A stretch of 64,000 nucleotides of DNA from NCBI GenBank assembly GCA_002696035.1, contig NZQV01000004.1:1-64000 (forward strand), in the 5' to 3' direction. Shown here piece after piece: positions 9,041-16,973 of this stretch. This DNA comes from Balneola sp. (lineage in GTDB: Bacteria > Bacteroidota > Rhodothermia > Balneolales > Balneolaceae). The position numbers were made by a program, and so were the translations under genes. Position 1 is the first letter of the stretch; each line of letters begins with the position of its first letter. The notes beneath the pieces were generated by a model, which was given only the letters and a program-made list of their open reading frames with translations, was not told the DNA's origin and ran no database searches.

Positions 9041-10876
9041 TTACATAAACCGATTATGAGCACCCTTTACATCTTGGCGGGTAAACGTAAAATTGAATTC
9101 AGTTCCATCCTCAGTTAAGATCTCTTTCTCGGCATTCAGCTGCCTGATAAGAGTTTCAACGATGGTCATGCCCATAGAGGGTTTATCATTGTTCAAAACG
9201 CTATCCGGTATACCAATTCCATTATCTTTTACAGAGGCTCGAAGCTTCTCACCATCTTCTTTAAACTTAACCCAGATCGCTCCTTCTCTATTATCCGGAA
9301 ACGCATGGCCGATAGCGTTAGATATGATCTCATTAAGAGCTAAGGCACAGGGAACCGCCTGATTTACATTTAGCTTGGTATTATCACAATCTATGTTGAT
9401 GGTGATATTTTCGGCATAATTATGTGATTTCCTGATCGACTCGATCAGCTCTTCGATATATTCTTTGAAGTTAAGATGACTAAGGGAGTGGGAGCGGTAT
9501 AATTTTTCATGGATCAGCGCCATCGATTTTATTCGGGAGACGCTGTTGCCCAGGATCTTGTTGAGGTGCTCGTTATCAGAATCAAATTGCTGAATTTGGA
9601 GTAGTCCCGAAATAATAGCCAGGTTATTTTTTACCCGGTGATGTACTTCCTGAAGAAGTACATCTTTCTCATCAAGGGCCTTATTCAGTTCATCCTCATA
9701 TTTCTTACGGGTAGAAATATCGCGGGTGTTGGTCTGAATCTCGACAATGGAGTTGTCTTCAGGGTTTACGGAAGAATGGCTTACGGATTCAACCCATTTA
9801 TATTCCCCCGATTTTGTTCTTTTACGGAAGATCGAGGTTACCGTATCGGTATTAACAGGACCTTCGTGCAGCACTTTATGTTCTTCATCAACTCTTTCAA
9901 CATCATCCGGGTGCATAAATTCAAATGCATTTCTGCCCATAAGTTCTTCGGACGTATACCCCATCAATTGTTTACAGGATGGTGTGATATATAAATAAGT
10001 GCCGTCGAGGGTATGCCGCGATATCATATCAGCAGAATTCTCTGTGACCAGTCGGAGGAGATTTTTCTCTTCTTTTAACTCTTTTTGAGTTTCAATGAGC
10101 TCGGTTACATCGTTTTGGATGCCGATAAAATGAGAAACTTTGCCATCCGTGTCTTCTACAGGTGCAATGGACAGTTCATTCCAAAACGGAGTACCGTCTT
10201 TCTTGTAATTGCGCAAGATCGACCGTCCTTTTTCGCCATTTCGGATAAGCTGACCTACCTCATCTACAGCATCTTGATCCCGATCATCATCCTGCAGAAA
10301 ACGGCAATTTTGTCCCAATATCTCATCCCGGGAATATCCGGTTAATTCTATAAAACCATCATTTGCAAAAATAAGGGGTTCATCCTCTGCCTGTGCATCT
10401 GAAATCACTATTCCTACATCCGTTGAGTTGACCGCTTTTTCGAGAATTCGAAGTTTCTCATTCTGCCGGGCAATTTTAAGGGAATTTTTCCGGCTGCGTA
10501 ACTGATTTTTGATACGCATGTTCAACATCTTGATGGGTACCGGAACTTCAATTACGTCGTCTACTTCATCCCATATTTTCGGGTCGTGTTTAAGTATTTT
10601 GCTGTTTTCTACCAGCAATACTATAGGCAGAAAGACCGGTAAGTCTCGTTTTTTGACATCAACTAATTCCTGCCGGTTGGCTTTATAGGAGTTCAGATCT
10701 GTGATACACAGGTCATATTTGAATTGGCTAAACGATGACGCTGTGTCATCAATTACATTAAAATGCGCAGGTATATTTTTCCTGATGAGCCTTCGGTCAG
10801 AAGCTCTTGACATAGAAAGCAAGATGGTAGGATTGCTACCGACAGCTTTTTGATCTATGTATATATATTCTAGCAT
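9041..10876 (-). CDS. LOV-PAS histidine kinase with N-terminal receiver-like domain (HisKA_2 type)
   Basis: 611 aa, no membrane segments. Residues 1-120 resemble a receiver domain with a possible Asp60 (CITDLNS), but the Lys-Pro end is lost (EVPVPI), so it looks like a pseudo-receiver. Residues about 142-262 are a LOV domain: GQNCRFLQ with the flavin-adduct Cys191, plus the FMN contacts Asn223, Asn233 (FWNELSI) and Gln254 (FIGIQND). A second PAS lies at about 275-390. The kinase core follows: EVHHRVKNNLAIISGLLQIQ (His412/413), the HisKA_2 family phosphoacceptor, then N-box EIISNAIGHAFP and G-box VKDNGIGIP. Blue light is the predicted input. It lies 28 bp downstream of the KaiC-like gene on the same strand. 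No response regulator is adjacent. Confidence 0.93.
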   Translation of the reverse strand: MLEYIYIDQKAVGSNPTILLSMSRASDRRLIRKNIPAHFNVIDDTASSFSQFKYDLCITDLNSYKANRQELVDVKKRDLPVFLPIVLLVENSKILKHDPKIWDEVDDVIEVPVPIKMLNMRIKNQLRSRKNSLKIARQNEKLRILEKAVNSTDVGIVISDAQAEDEPLIFANDGFIELTGYSRDEILGQNCRFLQDDDRDQDAVDEVGQLIRNGEKGRSILRNYKKDGTPFWNELSIAPVEDTDGKVSHFIGIQNDVTELIETQKELKEEKNLLRLVTENSADMISRHTLDGTYLYITPSCKQLMGYTSEELMGRNAFEFMHPDDVERVDEEHKVLHEGPVNTDTVTSIFRKRTKSGEYKWVESVSHSSVNPEDNSIVEIQTNTRDISTRKKYEDELNKALDEKDVLLQEVHHRVKNNLAIISGLLQIQQFDSDNEHLNKILGNSVSRIKSMALIHEKLYRSHSLSHLNFKEYIEELIESIRKSHNYAENITINIDCDNTKLNVNQAVPCALALNEIISNAIGHAFPDNREGAIWVKFKEDGEKLRASVKDNGIGIPDSVLNNDKPSMGMTIVETLIRQLNAEKEILTEDGTEFNFTFTRQDVKGAHNRFM

Positions 10877-10904
10877 TTATTGAGTTAAGATCTGTGTATA
10901 CAAA

Positions 10905-12338
10905 TTAAATTGACTGAGGATTGTTACTTAGAATTCCTTTGATTCCGGATAGTTGTTCTCCTACCTGAATCCCGTTTTTGGTGATATGATATCGGCGAAT
11001 GGATTTTTCAAAATCACTGAGTCTTTTTTTCAATACGCCGATCGCTTTTTGCAATTCTCCTCCCATTTCATAATACCGAAGGAAGATGATATTGTCGGCC
11101 AGGTAGCTGGCATGCATACTGGTGGCTTCCAGTGTTCCTGTGATACTTTTGGTTTCGTTGATCAGGAATGTGGTAACGCCCATATTTTGCAGATATACCG
11201 TTAAAGAATGCAATCGTTCCAGCGTGTTCTCTTCACGAACCGCCATTCCGTATCCTCCGATTGAGTCGATCATCACAAATTTGGTGTCGTTATTCTCCAC
11301 ATCGTTACGCACCATTTTTGAGAATTCATCCGGCGAATAGGAGAGCGGCTCTATGGATTCTATCTTTAGAAATCCCTTATCGATCATGTTTCTTATGGGC
11401 ACATTGATAGATTCTGAGCGCTTTAAGATCAACTCTTTTGATTCCTCAAAGGTATAGATGGCAGAGCGTTCCCCCCGGGAGGCAGCCTCTTTTATGAACT
11501 GCACACAAAGGTTGGTTTTACCTACTCCTGTAGGACCCGTAACCATAGTTGTGGTGCCTTTTTCAATTCCACCATGTAACAATTCGTCCAATTCGTTCAC
11601 TCCTGATGAAACAGCGCTGCTTATAAAATGTCTGCTGTATTTATTTGGGCGAAGGGCCGGGAATACTGAAAATCCTTCCCCGCTAATTTTAAATGCGTGA
11701 TTACCTGAACTGAAATCAGAACCCCTGTATTTTATGACCTTCAATGTTCTCCACGATTGTGAAAACTCAAGATTCACGATCCCATCAACCCAAAAGGTAG
11801 CTTCCTTTTCGGTAGACTTTTGAGACAGCTCAGAAGTCATAAGTAGAGTAGCTCCGCTATTGCAGATATACTTTATGAAAGAAAGCGCCATGTTTCGGGT
11901 TTGAAAGGGATCCTGATTCAAAAACTGGAACATCGTAATGGAATCGAGGAACACCCGCTTGGGCTTATATTTATCGACCGCTTCAATAATAGGTTGAAAG
12001 ATCGAAGAAGTTTCAACTTCTGATGTTGCAAAAACAGAATACGGTTCAAAACCCTCGGTAATATTCGTTTCCGGGTTCAGATCCAGGAAATGAACATCTT
12101 CCAGCGATATTCCCAGCTTATTCGCGTTGTTATTGACGTTGTCACTGCTTTCCCCAAAAGAAATATAAAGCGATGATTCCCCTTCCTTAACCCCTTGTTC
12201 CAGAAAATGATATCCAATAGTGGATTTTCCGGTTCCGGGGCCGCCTTGGATCAGATAAGATTGTTCGGTTATAAGTCCGCCATCTAATATTTCATCCAAG
12301 CCTGAGATGCCTGTCGAAATTTTTTGTCCTTCTTTCAT
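10905..12338 (-). CDS. KaiC-like double-domain RecA ATPase
   Basis: 477 aa with the two-domain CI-CII layout of KaiC. CI has Walker A GGPGTGKST (32-40) and Walker B VFLDS; the catalytic glutamate pair is reduced to Gly62-Glu63. CII has GPTGVGKT (268-275), a complete Glu298-Glu299 pair, and the C-terminal segment that aligns with the KaiC phosphorylation loop. By that alignment the Ser431 equivalent is Ser411, Thr432 is replaced by Tyr412, and Thr426 is kept as Thr406. No kaiA or kaiB is present. It is probably a KaiC2/3-type signalling ATPase co-transcribed with the LOV kinase; whether it autophosphorylates or keeps time is unknown. Confidence 0.92.
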   Translation of the reverse strand: MKEGQKISTGISGLDEILDGGLITEQSYLIQGGPGTGKSTIGYHFLEQGVKEGESSLYISFGESSDNVNNNANKLGISLEDVHFLDLNPETNITEGFEPYSVFATSEVETSSIFQPIIEAVDKYKPKRVFLDSITMFQFLNQDPFQTRNMALSFIKYICNSGATLLMTSELSQKSTEKEATFWVDGIVNLEFSQSWRTLKVIKYRGSDFSSGNHAFKISGEGFSVFPALRPNKYSRHFISSAVSSGVNELDELLHGGIEKGTTTMVTGPTGVGKTNLCVQFIKEAASRGERSAIYTFEESKELILKRSESINVPIRNMIDKGFLKIESIEPLSYSPDEFSKMVRNDVENNDTKFVMIDSIGGYGMAVREENTLERLHSLTVYLQNMGVTTFLINETKSITGTLEATSMHASYLADNIIFLRYYEMGGELQKAIGVLKKRLSDFEKSIRRYHITKNGIQVGEQLSGIKGILSNNPQSI

Positions 12339-12714
12339 AATGTGTACCGTATTTTATCGCACCTCATAGGTAATTGTTTGTGCGATCTCGTTTTGTCTTC
12401 AGTTAAAGATACCCTAAGTGCCTCTCATTCTAAATCGTATTAAACACCTAATTTTAAAGTAGGTATTTTCACCTATGCTTGATAGTTTAATGCATGTTGA
12501 AGCGATTTTGAGGGGATTTCAGCAATCTTGTTGTTTTAGACGAATTATGCGCCTGTGCATAAATGTGTATCAAAATCCAAGATTTATATAACAGAAGCAG
12601 GTTGCATGTATTCATAAAAGGCTCTGAAATATTGGTACATCAAAAGAGCCGGGATCCGGAAATCAGAAATTCTTCATTTGAATTATTCCTGAATGTGTTT
12701 ACTTTCGAAGTGAT
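12339..12714. other. Intergenic region upstream of the KaiC-like gene and the riboswitch
   Basis: AT-rich and without a gene. A GGCTCT...AGAGCC hairpin is present near 12622-12653. It must hold the leftward kaiC-like promoter and the rightward riboswitch promoter, but I cannot place either with confidence. Confidence 0.4.
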
Positions 12715-12915
12715 TTAATGATGGTCTCGGGCAGACGTAAAATCGCCCAGAGTTAAAAGGGAATCTCGTGAAAACCGAGAGCTGTTCCCGCAACTGTAAT
12801 CCGAGTTCGTTCCATTAAGCGGAACAAATCACTTGCAGCCTCACCTTTGCCACTGTTCTGAATGGAACGGGAAGGCGCTGCCAACGGAGAAGCCAGGAGA
12901 CCTGCCATCATTTAA
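12715..12915 (+). promoter_or_regulatory. Cobalamin (AdoCbl) riboswitch
   Basis: The conserved cobalamin riboswitch blocks occur in order: AAAAGGGAAT (about 12756), GAGCTGTTCCCGCAACTGTAA (12779-12798 region), GCCACTG (12849-12855), GGGAAGGC (12869-12876) and the B12-box AGCCAGGAGACCTGCC (12891-12906). A variable arm with paired GTTCCATT/AATGGAAC flanks lies in the middle. It ends about 50 bases before the BtuB-like start codon, so it probably represses translation or elongation of the B12-uptake genes when cobalamin is plentiful. Confidence 0.95.
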
Positions 12916-12960
12916 CCATCGCAAATTCTTCGGGTAAAAGAAGTTGCTGATAAAAATGAC

Positions 12961-14886
12961 ATGCGTTTTCTCCCTTTTATACTTTTTATATCTACCGTAT
13001 GGTATACCCATGCTTCAGCTCAGCAGCCAGCTGATACCCTCGATCTGGGTGAACTTCAGGTTCAGGCCTCGCGCATCTATGTTGCCGAGCGCTATCAGCC
13101 GGTCAGTATTTCCATGATCGATTCCAGCCGGATCCGGATCCATGCTGCAGGAAATCTCTCGGAGCTGCTGGCTAGCTTTGCACCGGTTCATGTTCGTGCA
13201 AACGGACCCGGCGGACTTGCAACCCTGTCGCAACGTGGCTATTCGCCTTCTCAAACGCAGGTGTTGTGGAATGGATTTCAGCTAAATCATGCCATGCTTG
13301 GACTGATGGACCTTTCGCTGATACCCTCTTTTGCTATTGAACAGATGAGCGTGGCTTCCGGGAATGGCAATACTTCTTTTGGGGATAAAGGAGGTGGTAC
13401 GGTTGCCATTCAGCTTCGCAAGCCCAGGAATGAGATCGGGTTTTCGCAAACCATCGGCGCTTTTGGGCAATCTATTTCAGAATCGTATGCAGGGGTGGAA
13501 TTCGGGAGCTGGGCGGTTGGCTTGGTCACAGGCATCGAAAGCTCGGAAAATGATTTTACCTATAGCCGACGGGAATTCAGCAACGAGGCCGGCGGCTTTG
13601 TGGAAGTTGACAAAAGACGCGCCAACAACGAAATGAAAGCCAAAACCGGCATCCTCTCCGTGAACTGGAATCAGGGAAGGAAGGAATTTTCGACCATGTT
13701 GTGGGCTCATGATATGGAGAATGAAGTCCCGGGAAGTATAAACGGGCTCACTCCGCAAGCTTATCAGGAAGACGCCTATTTGCGCTGGATGAGTCGCTAT
13801 TCCACCCATATCCAAGATCAAAAGATCACCACAAAATTGTATTTGAACCGGCAGCAACTCGATTTCATCAACCCGGCTGCAAACATCAATAGCCTGAGTA
13901 CAAGTTCTGCTCTTATTGGAGATGTTGAGTTACGGAGTTCCTTTTCCAGGAGTTTTCAGCTTATTTCGGCTTTGCAGTTTGGGCAGAATTGGGTAGAGGC
14001 CTCGGACTATTCCGGTTCCCCGCAAAGATCTCAGATCACCGCACAGCTCAATCCTGTCTGGCGGGTCCTGGATCCGGTGCACCTCTATGGTGGGCTCCGG
14101 CTGGATTATTACTCCGATTTTGGAGACGCCTATTCAACAAATGTTGGAATGAATGTTGAACTGTTGAGAGATCATCTGTTTCTGAAGGGACAGTTTAGCC
14201 GGAATTTTGTAGCACCGACGTTCAATGACCTATACTGGCCAGACCTGGGAAATCCGGACTTAGATCCCGAAACCAACCTGAAGTTTGAAGCCGGAATTCT
14301 ATTTGAGGAAAGAATAGAATCCATCCAAAATCAATTTGAGGTGACTTATTATGATGGCTGGGTAAAAGATGGCATTAGATGGCTGCCGGGCAATGATGGA
14401 CGTTCGAGGCCTGTGAACCTGGAAGAACTCCGGTTGCAGGGATTTGAGATCAGGGAAGAATTCCGCGTAGAATTGGGACAGTTACACCTTGATCTGCAGG
14501 GCATGTTATTTCATTCGCTGGCTGAGATCACGATGCCCCGATTTGAGGGCGATCGCGCTGTAGGCAAACAACTTCGTTACACGCCCAAGTGGCAACTCAA
14601 GAGCTCCGCCATTTTTGGATGGAAGGGGTTGAATTCCATGTTTACCTACAATTTTACGGATGAACGCTTTTCCACGGCCGACCATAGCAGTCCTTTTGAT
14701 CCGCTGCCATCCTACCAAACATCAAGCTGGAGTGGATCCTATCAATTCCGGTTAAATCAATTTCGGTTCACCCCACAATTTACTGTTCGAAACCTTTTTG
14801 ACGAATCCTATTCCGTGATAAGAGACTATCCCATGCCCGGACGTTCCTGGCAAGCAAGAATAACCATTCAATATAAATTCAACTGA
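12961..14886 (+). CDS. btuB: TonB-dependent receptor, BtuB-like (cobalamin uptake)
   Basis: 641 aa with a signal peptide (cleavage after THASA). The plug domain spans about residues 30-150 (LGELQVQASRI TonB-box region; LSELLASFAPVHVRANGPGG; FGDKGGGTVAIQLRKP), followed by a 22-strand-type barrel ending FTVRNLFDESYSVIRDYPMPGR...IQYKFN. The gene sits directly behind a cobalamin riboswitch and is followed after 4 bp by a BtuG-like surface propeller, so the substrate is most likely B12 or another corrinoid. The family assignment is firm; the ligand is inferred from context. Confidence 0.93.
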   Translation: MRFLPFILFISTVWYTHASAQQPADTLDLGELQVQASRIYVAERYQPVSISMIDSSRIRIHAAGNLSELLASFAPVHVRANGPGGLATLSQRGYSPSQTQVLWNGFQLNHAMLGLMDLSLIPSFAIEQMSVASGNGNTSFGDKGGGTVAIQLRKPRNEIGFSQTIGAFGQSISESYAGVEFGSWAVGLVTGIESSENDFTYSRREFSNEAGGFVEVDKRRANNEMKAKTGILSVNWNQGRKEFSTMLWAHDMENEVPGSINGLTPQAYQEDAYLRWMSRYSTHIQDQKITTKLYLNRQQLDFINPAANINSLSTSSALIGDVELRSSFSRSFQLISALQFGQNWVEASDYSGSPQRSQITAQLNPVWRVLDPVHLYGGLRLDYYSDFGDAYSTNVGMNVELLRDHLFLKGQFSRNFVAPTFNDLYWPDLGNPDLDPETNLKFEAGILFEERIESIQNQFEVTYYDGWVKDGIRWLPGNDGRSRPVNLEELRLQGFEIREEFRVELGQLHLDLQGMLFHSLAEITMPRFEGDRAVGKQLRYTPKWQLKSSAIFGWKGLNSMFTYNFTDERFSTADHSSPFDPLPSYQTSSWSGSYQFRLNQFRFTPQFTVRNLFDESYSVIRDYPMPGRSWQARITIQYKFN

Positions 14887-14890
14887 TACC

Positions 14891-16237
14891 ATGCAAAAAA
14901 TCCGATACATACTAATTCTATTCATCCTTTTTACCTCCTTCGACGGAGTTTCACAAGACAGAAACCTGGTCCAGGTGATCGTTGGAAATGAAGGCAACTT
15001 CGGCTCCGGAAACGCTACACTCACCAATTACCTGGTAGAAAATAATTCTGCAAATGATGGAGTTTTCCTTGAAGCCAACGGAACCGGAATCGGGGATGTG
15101 GTTCAAAGCCTGAGCTGGATAAATGGCAGCATTTATGTGGTTGTTAACAACTCCCAGAAGATTGTGGTTCTGGATCCCGAAACCTTTCAACAAACCGGAC
15201 AGATCTCATTGGGCGAGAATGCAAGTCCGCAACAAATTATGCAGGTTTCAGAATCTAAGGCTTATGTAACCGACCTGTACGCCAGCCTTGCTTATGTTGT
15301 CAATCTGGAAGATCATTCCGTGTCAGAAACCACCATCCCCGCAGGAGTAAATCCTGACCGCATGGCTCAATTTGAAGAGTACGCATATATTGCCAACAGC
15401 GGTTTTGGTGCAGACAGCACTATTTTTAAAGTAGATATCGCCACCGATGCCGTGGTAGATACTTTTGAAGTCAGTCGCGGTCCTTCGGGAATGAGAATAG
15501 ATGCAGATGGAATCCTTTGGGTTGTGAGTACCGGCTACTCCGGTGATTATGACGATGAGTTCAATTTAGTCCCCGGAACATCTCGTCCGGGTGGAGTACA
15601 TGGAATTGATCTGGAAACGGGAGAGGAGGTTGCTTTTGCCGAGCTACCTTCTGCCGGAAGCGACCTTGCTTTCAACCCAAACGACAACAAGCTGTATGTA
15701 AACACCGGTGGAGTTCGCGCTTTTGATATAGTTGAAGAAACCTTTTCAGCGGATACTTTATATAAGGGTAGTTTTTATGGGATGGGGTATGATGATGTTT
15801 CCGGGAATTTTTATCTGGCCAACGCCCGTGATTTTTCCTCAGCCGGGGAAGTGATCATATATAATGAAGCAACGGCAGAAGCGGATTCATTTGATACCGG
15901 CGTTAACCCGGGGAGTTTTCTATTTCTGTATGAAGATATGCTGGGAACTTCGACGGAAGAAACGGAGCTGGCAAGCGGATTTGAGCTATCACAAAATTAT
16001 CCGAATCCATTTAACCCGACTACCAACATTGAGTATTCCACTGAACGGGCGGGACAGGTTAAACTGGAAGTATATAACATCACCGGGCAGAAGGTTGCTG
16101 AGTTGGTAAATGCCCGTCAGTCGGCCGGAGTGAAATCCGTTCAGTTTGATGCATCCCATTTATCTTCGGGACTTTATATCTACCGAATTATTACTCCATC
16201 CGGAATGCTTTCACGAAAGTTGACGCTCATCAAATAA
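14891..16237 (+). CDS. BtuG-like beta-propeller surface protein with type IX secretion sorting domain
   Basis: 448 aa. A signal peptide covers residues 1-22. Residues about 27-350 are a beta-propeller of the YncE/DUF5074 kind, opening with VIVGNEGNFGSGNATLTNY and IGDVVQSLSWINGSIYVVVN, which resemble the start of Bacteroides BtuG, a B12-binding partner of BtuB. Residues about 363-448 are a T9SS C-terminal sorting domain (LSQNYPNPFNPTTNIEYS, YNITGQKVAELV, GLYIYRI). Bacteroides BtuG is a surface lipoprotein, whereas this one would be exported and attached by the Por machinery. It is the second gene under the cobalamin riboswitch. A direct corrinoid-binding role is inferred. Confidence 0.88.
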   Translation: MQKIRYILILFILFTSFDGVSQDRNLVQVIVGNEGNFGSGNATLTNYLVENNSANDGVFLEANGTGIGDVVQSLSWINGSIYVVVNNSQKIVVLDPETFQQTGQISLGENASPQQIMQVSESKAYVTDLYASLAYVVNLEDHSVSETTIPAGVNPDRMAQFEEYAYIANSGFGADSTIFKVDIATDAVVDTFEVSRGPSGMRIDADGILWVVSTGYSGDYDDEFNLVPGTSRPGGVHGIDLETGEEVAFAELPSAGSDLAFNPNDNKLYVNTGGVRAFDIVEETFSADTLYKGSFYGMGYDDVSGNFYLANARDFSSAGEVIIYNEATAEADSFDTGVNPGSFLFLYEDMLGTSTEETELASGFELSQNYPNPFNPTTNIEYSTERAGQVKLEVYNITGQKVAELVNARQSAGVKSVQFDASHLSSGLYIYRIITPSGMLSRKLTLIK

Positions 16238-16269
16238 ATGCTCTTTTCGTTTGCAAATACAGATGTTAA

Positions 16270-16300
16270 AAAAGGCTCCGTTTGGGGCCTTTTCTTTTTT
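16270..16300 (+). terminator. Rho-independent terminator of the B12-uptake operon
   Basis: A 10-bp stem, AAAAGGCTCC / GGGGCCTTTT with one G-U pair and a 4-base loop, is followed by CTTTTTT. It lies 32 bp after the propeller stop codon. Confidence 0.85.
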
Positions 16301-16549
16301 AAGAAATCTCTGAAATTAAATACCGGTATCTCGCACAAATTCTATTTTGTAAAGCCTGATTTTGGGTGAAATTGATACCGGTCTCTTCCACTTTTGGGTT
16401 CACTTGTGCGAAGCTCAAATTAAGTTCACAATTAAGTAAATAAATTGAAAATTTCCCTTCAGAGAGGTTCAGGCAAAGTTTGTGTCGTGCGAATAAAATA
16501 AGGAATAAAAATTTTCGATTATTGAATTAATTCAATTCATAAAATTATA

Positions 16550-16606
16550 CTAAAATATATAGTTTAAACGATGTGATAATATTGTAAAAAACACTTGATA
16601 TAGGAT
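16550..16606 (+). promoter_or_regulatory. Two candidate NrdR boxes upstream of nrdJ
   Basis: Two 16-mers, 16550-16565 and 16591-16606, each match about 12 of 16 positions of the NrdR consensus acaCwATATATwGtgt as I know it. Their centres are 41 bp apart, close to four helical turns. Tandem NrdR boxes in phase are the normal arrangement at ribonucleotide reductase genes, usually about 31-32 bp apart. The region is very AT-rich, which raises the chance of a false match. No nrdR gene lies in the window. Confidence 0.4.
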
Positions 16607-16621
16607 TGCGTTAAAATTGAA

Positions 16622-16831
16622 TGTGGATAACTATGGAGTACAGTGTAGAGGTAAAATACTTTCAAAAAAGGCCTTTATGAGTTTTTGGGCCTGATCATTG
16701 AATGCTGTTAAGATTGAGGCCATGGAATATTATTTTATTGTATAATAAAAAAGGCATTTTAATTTTTGATATACAGGTACTGAGGAATTAGAATTTCTCT
16801 AATGTGGATAAGTGTCCGATTTTGTGGAAAA
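16622..16831 (+). promoter_or_regulatory. DnaA-box cluster upstream of nrdJ
   Basis: Two perfect copies of TGTGGATAA, the reverse complement of the DnaA box TTATCCACA, lie at 16622-16630 and 16803-16811. A near-match, TGTGGAAAA, is at 16823-16831. The surrounding 16301-16973 stretch holds no gene and is very AT-rich. DnaA control of nrd genes is established in E. coli, so regulation of nrdJ is the most economical reading. Confidence 0.5.
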
Positions 16832-16973
16832 GTATTTGATTTTTTCCTTGCTGAATCATCTTCTCTCGTATATATTAGTTCGTACTTCTTTAGGAGATAA
16901 CTCTGAAATCGGGTCACAATTTGTCTCTCATCTATGAAGGTTATTACAATTCTAATTCAAACGAAGTACGCCA

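Noticed and set aside
10905-12338. A cyanobacterial-type circadian clock
   Set aside because: No kaiA or kaiB in the window, Thr432 equivalent is Tyr, and the CI Glu pair is incomplete; only a KaiC-like signalling role can be supported.
16301-16973. Replication origin suggested by DnaA boxes in AT-rich DNA
   Set aside because: Only two perfect boxes, and no dnaA, dnaN, parAB or other origin neighbours; control of nrdJ explains them better.
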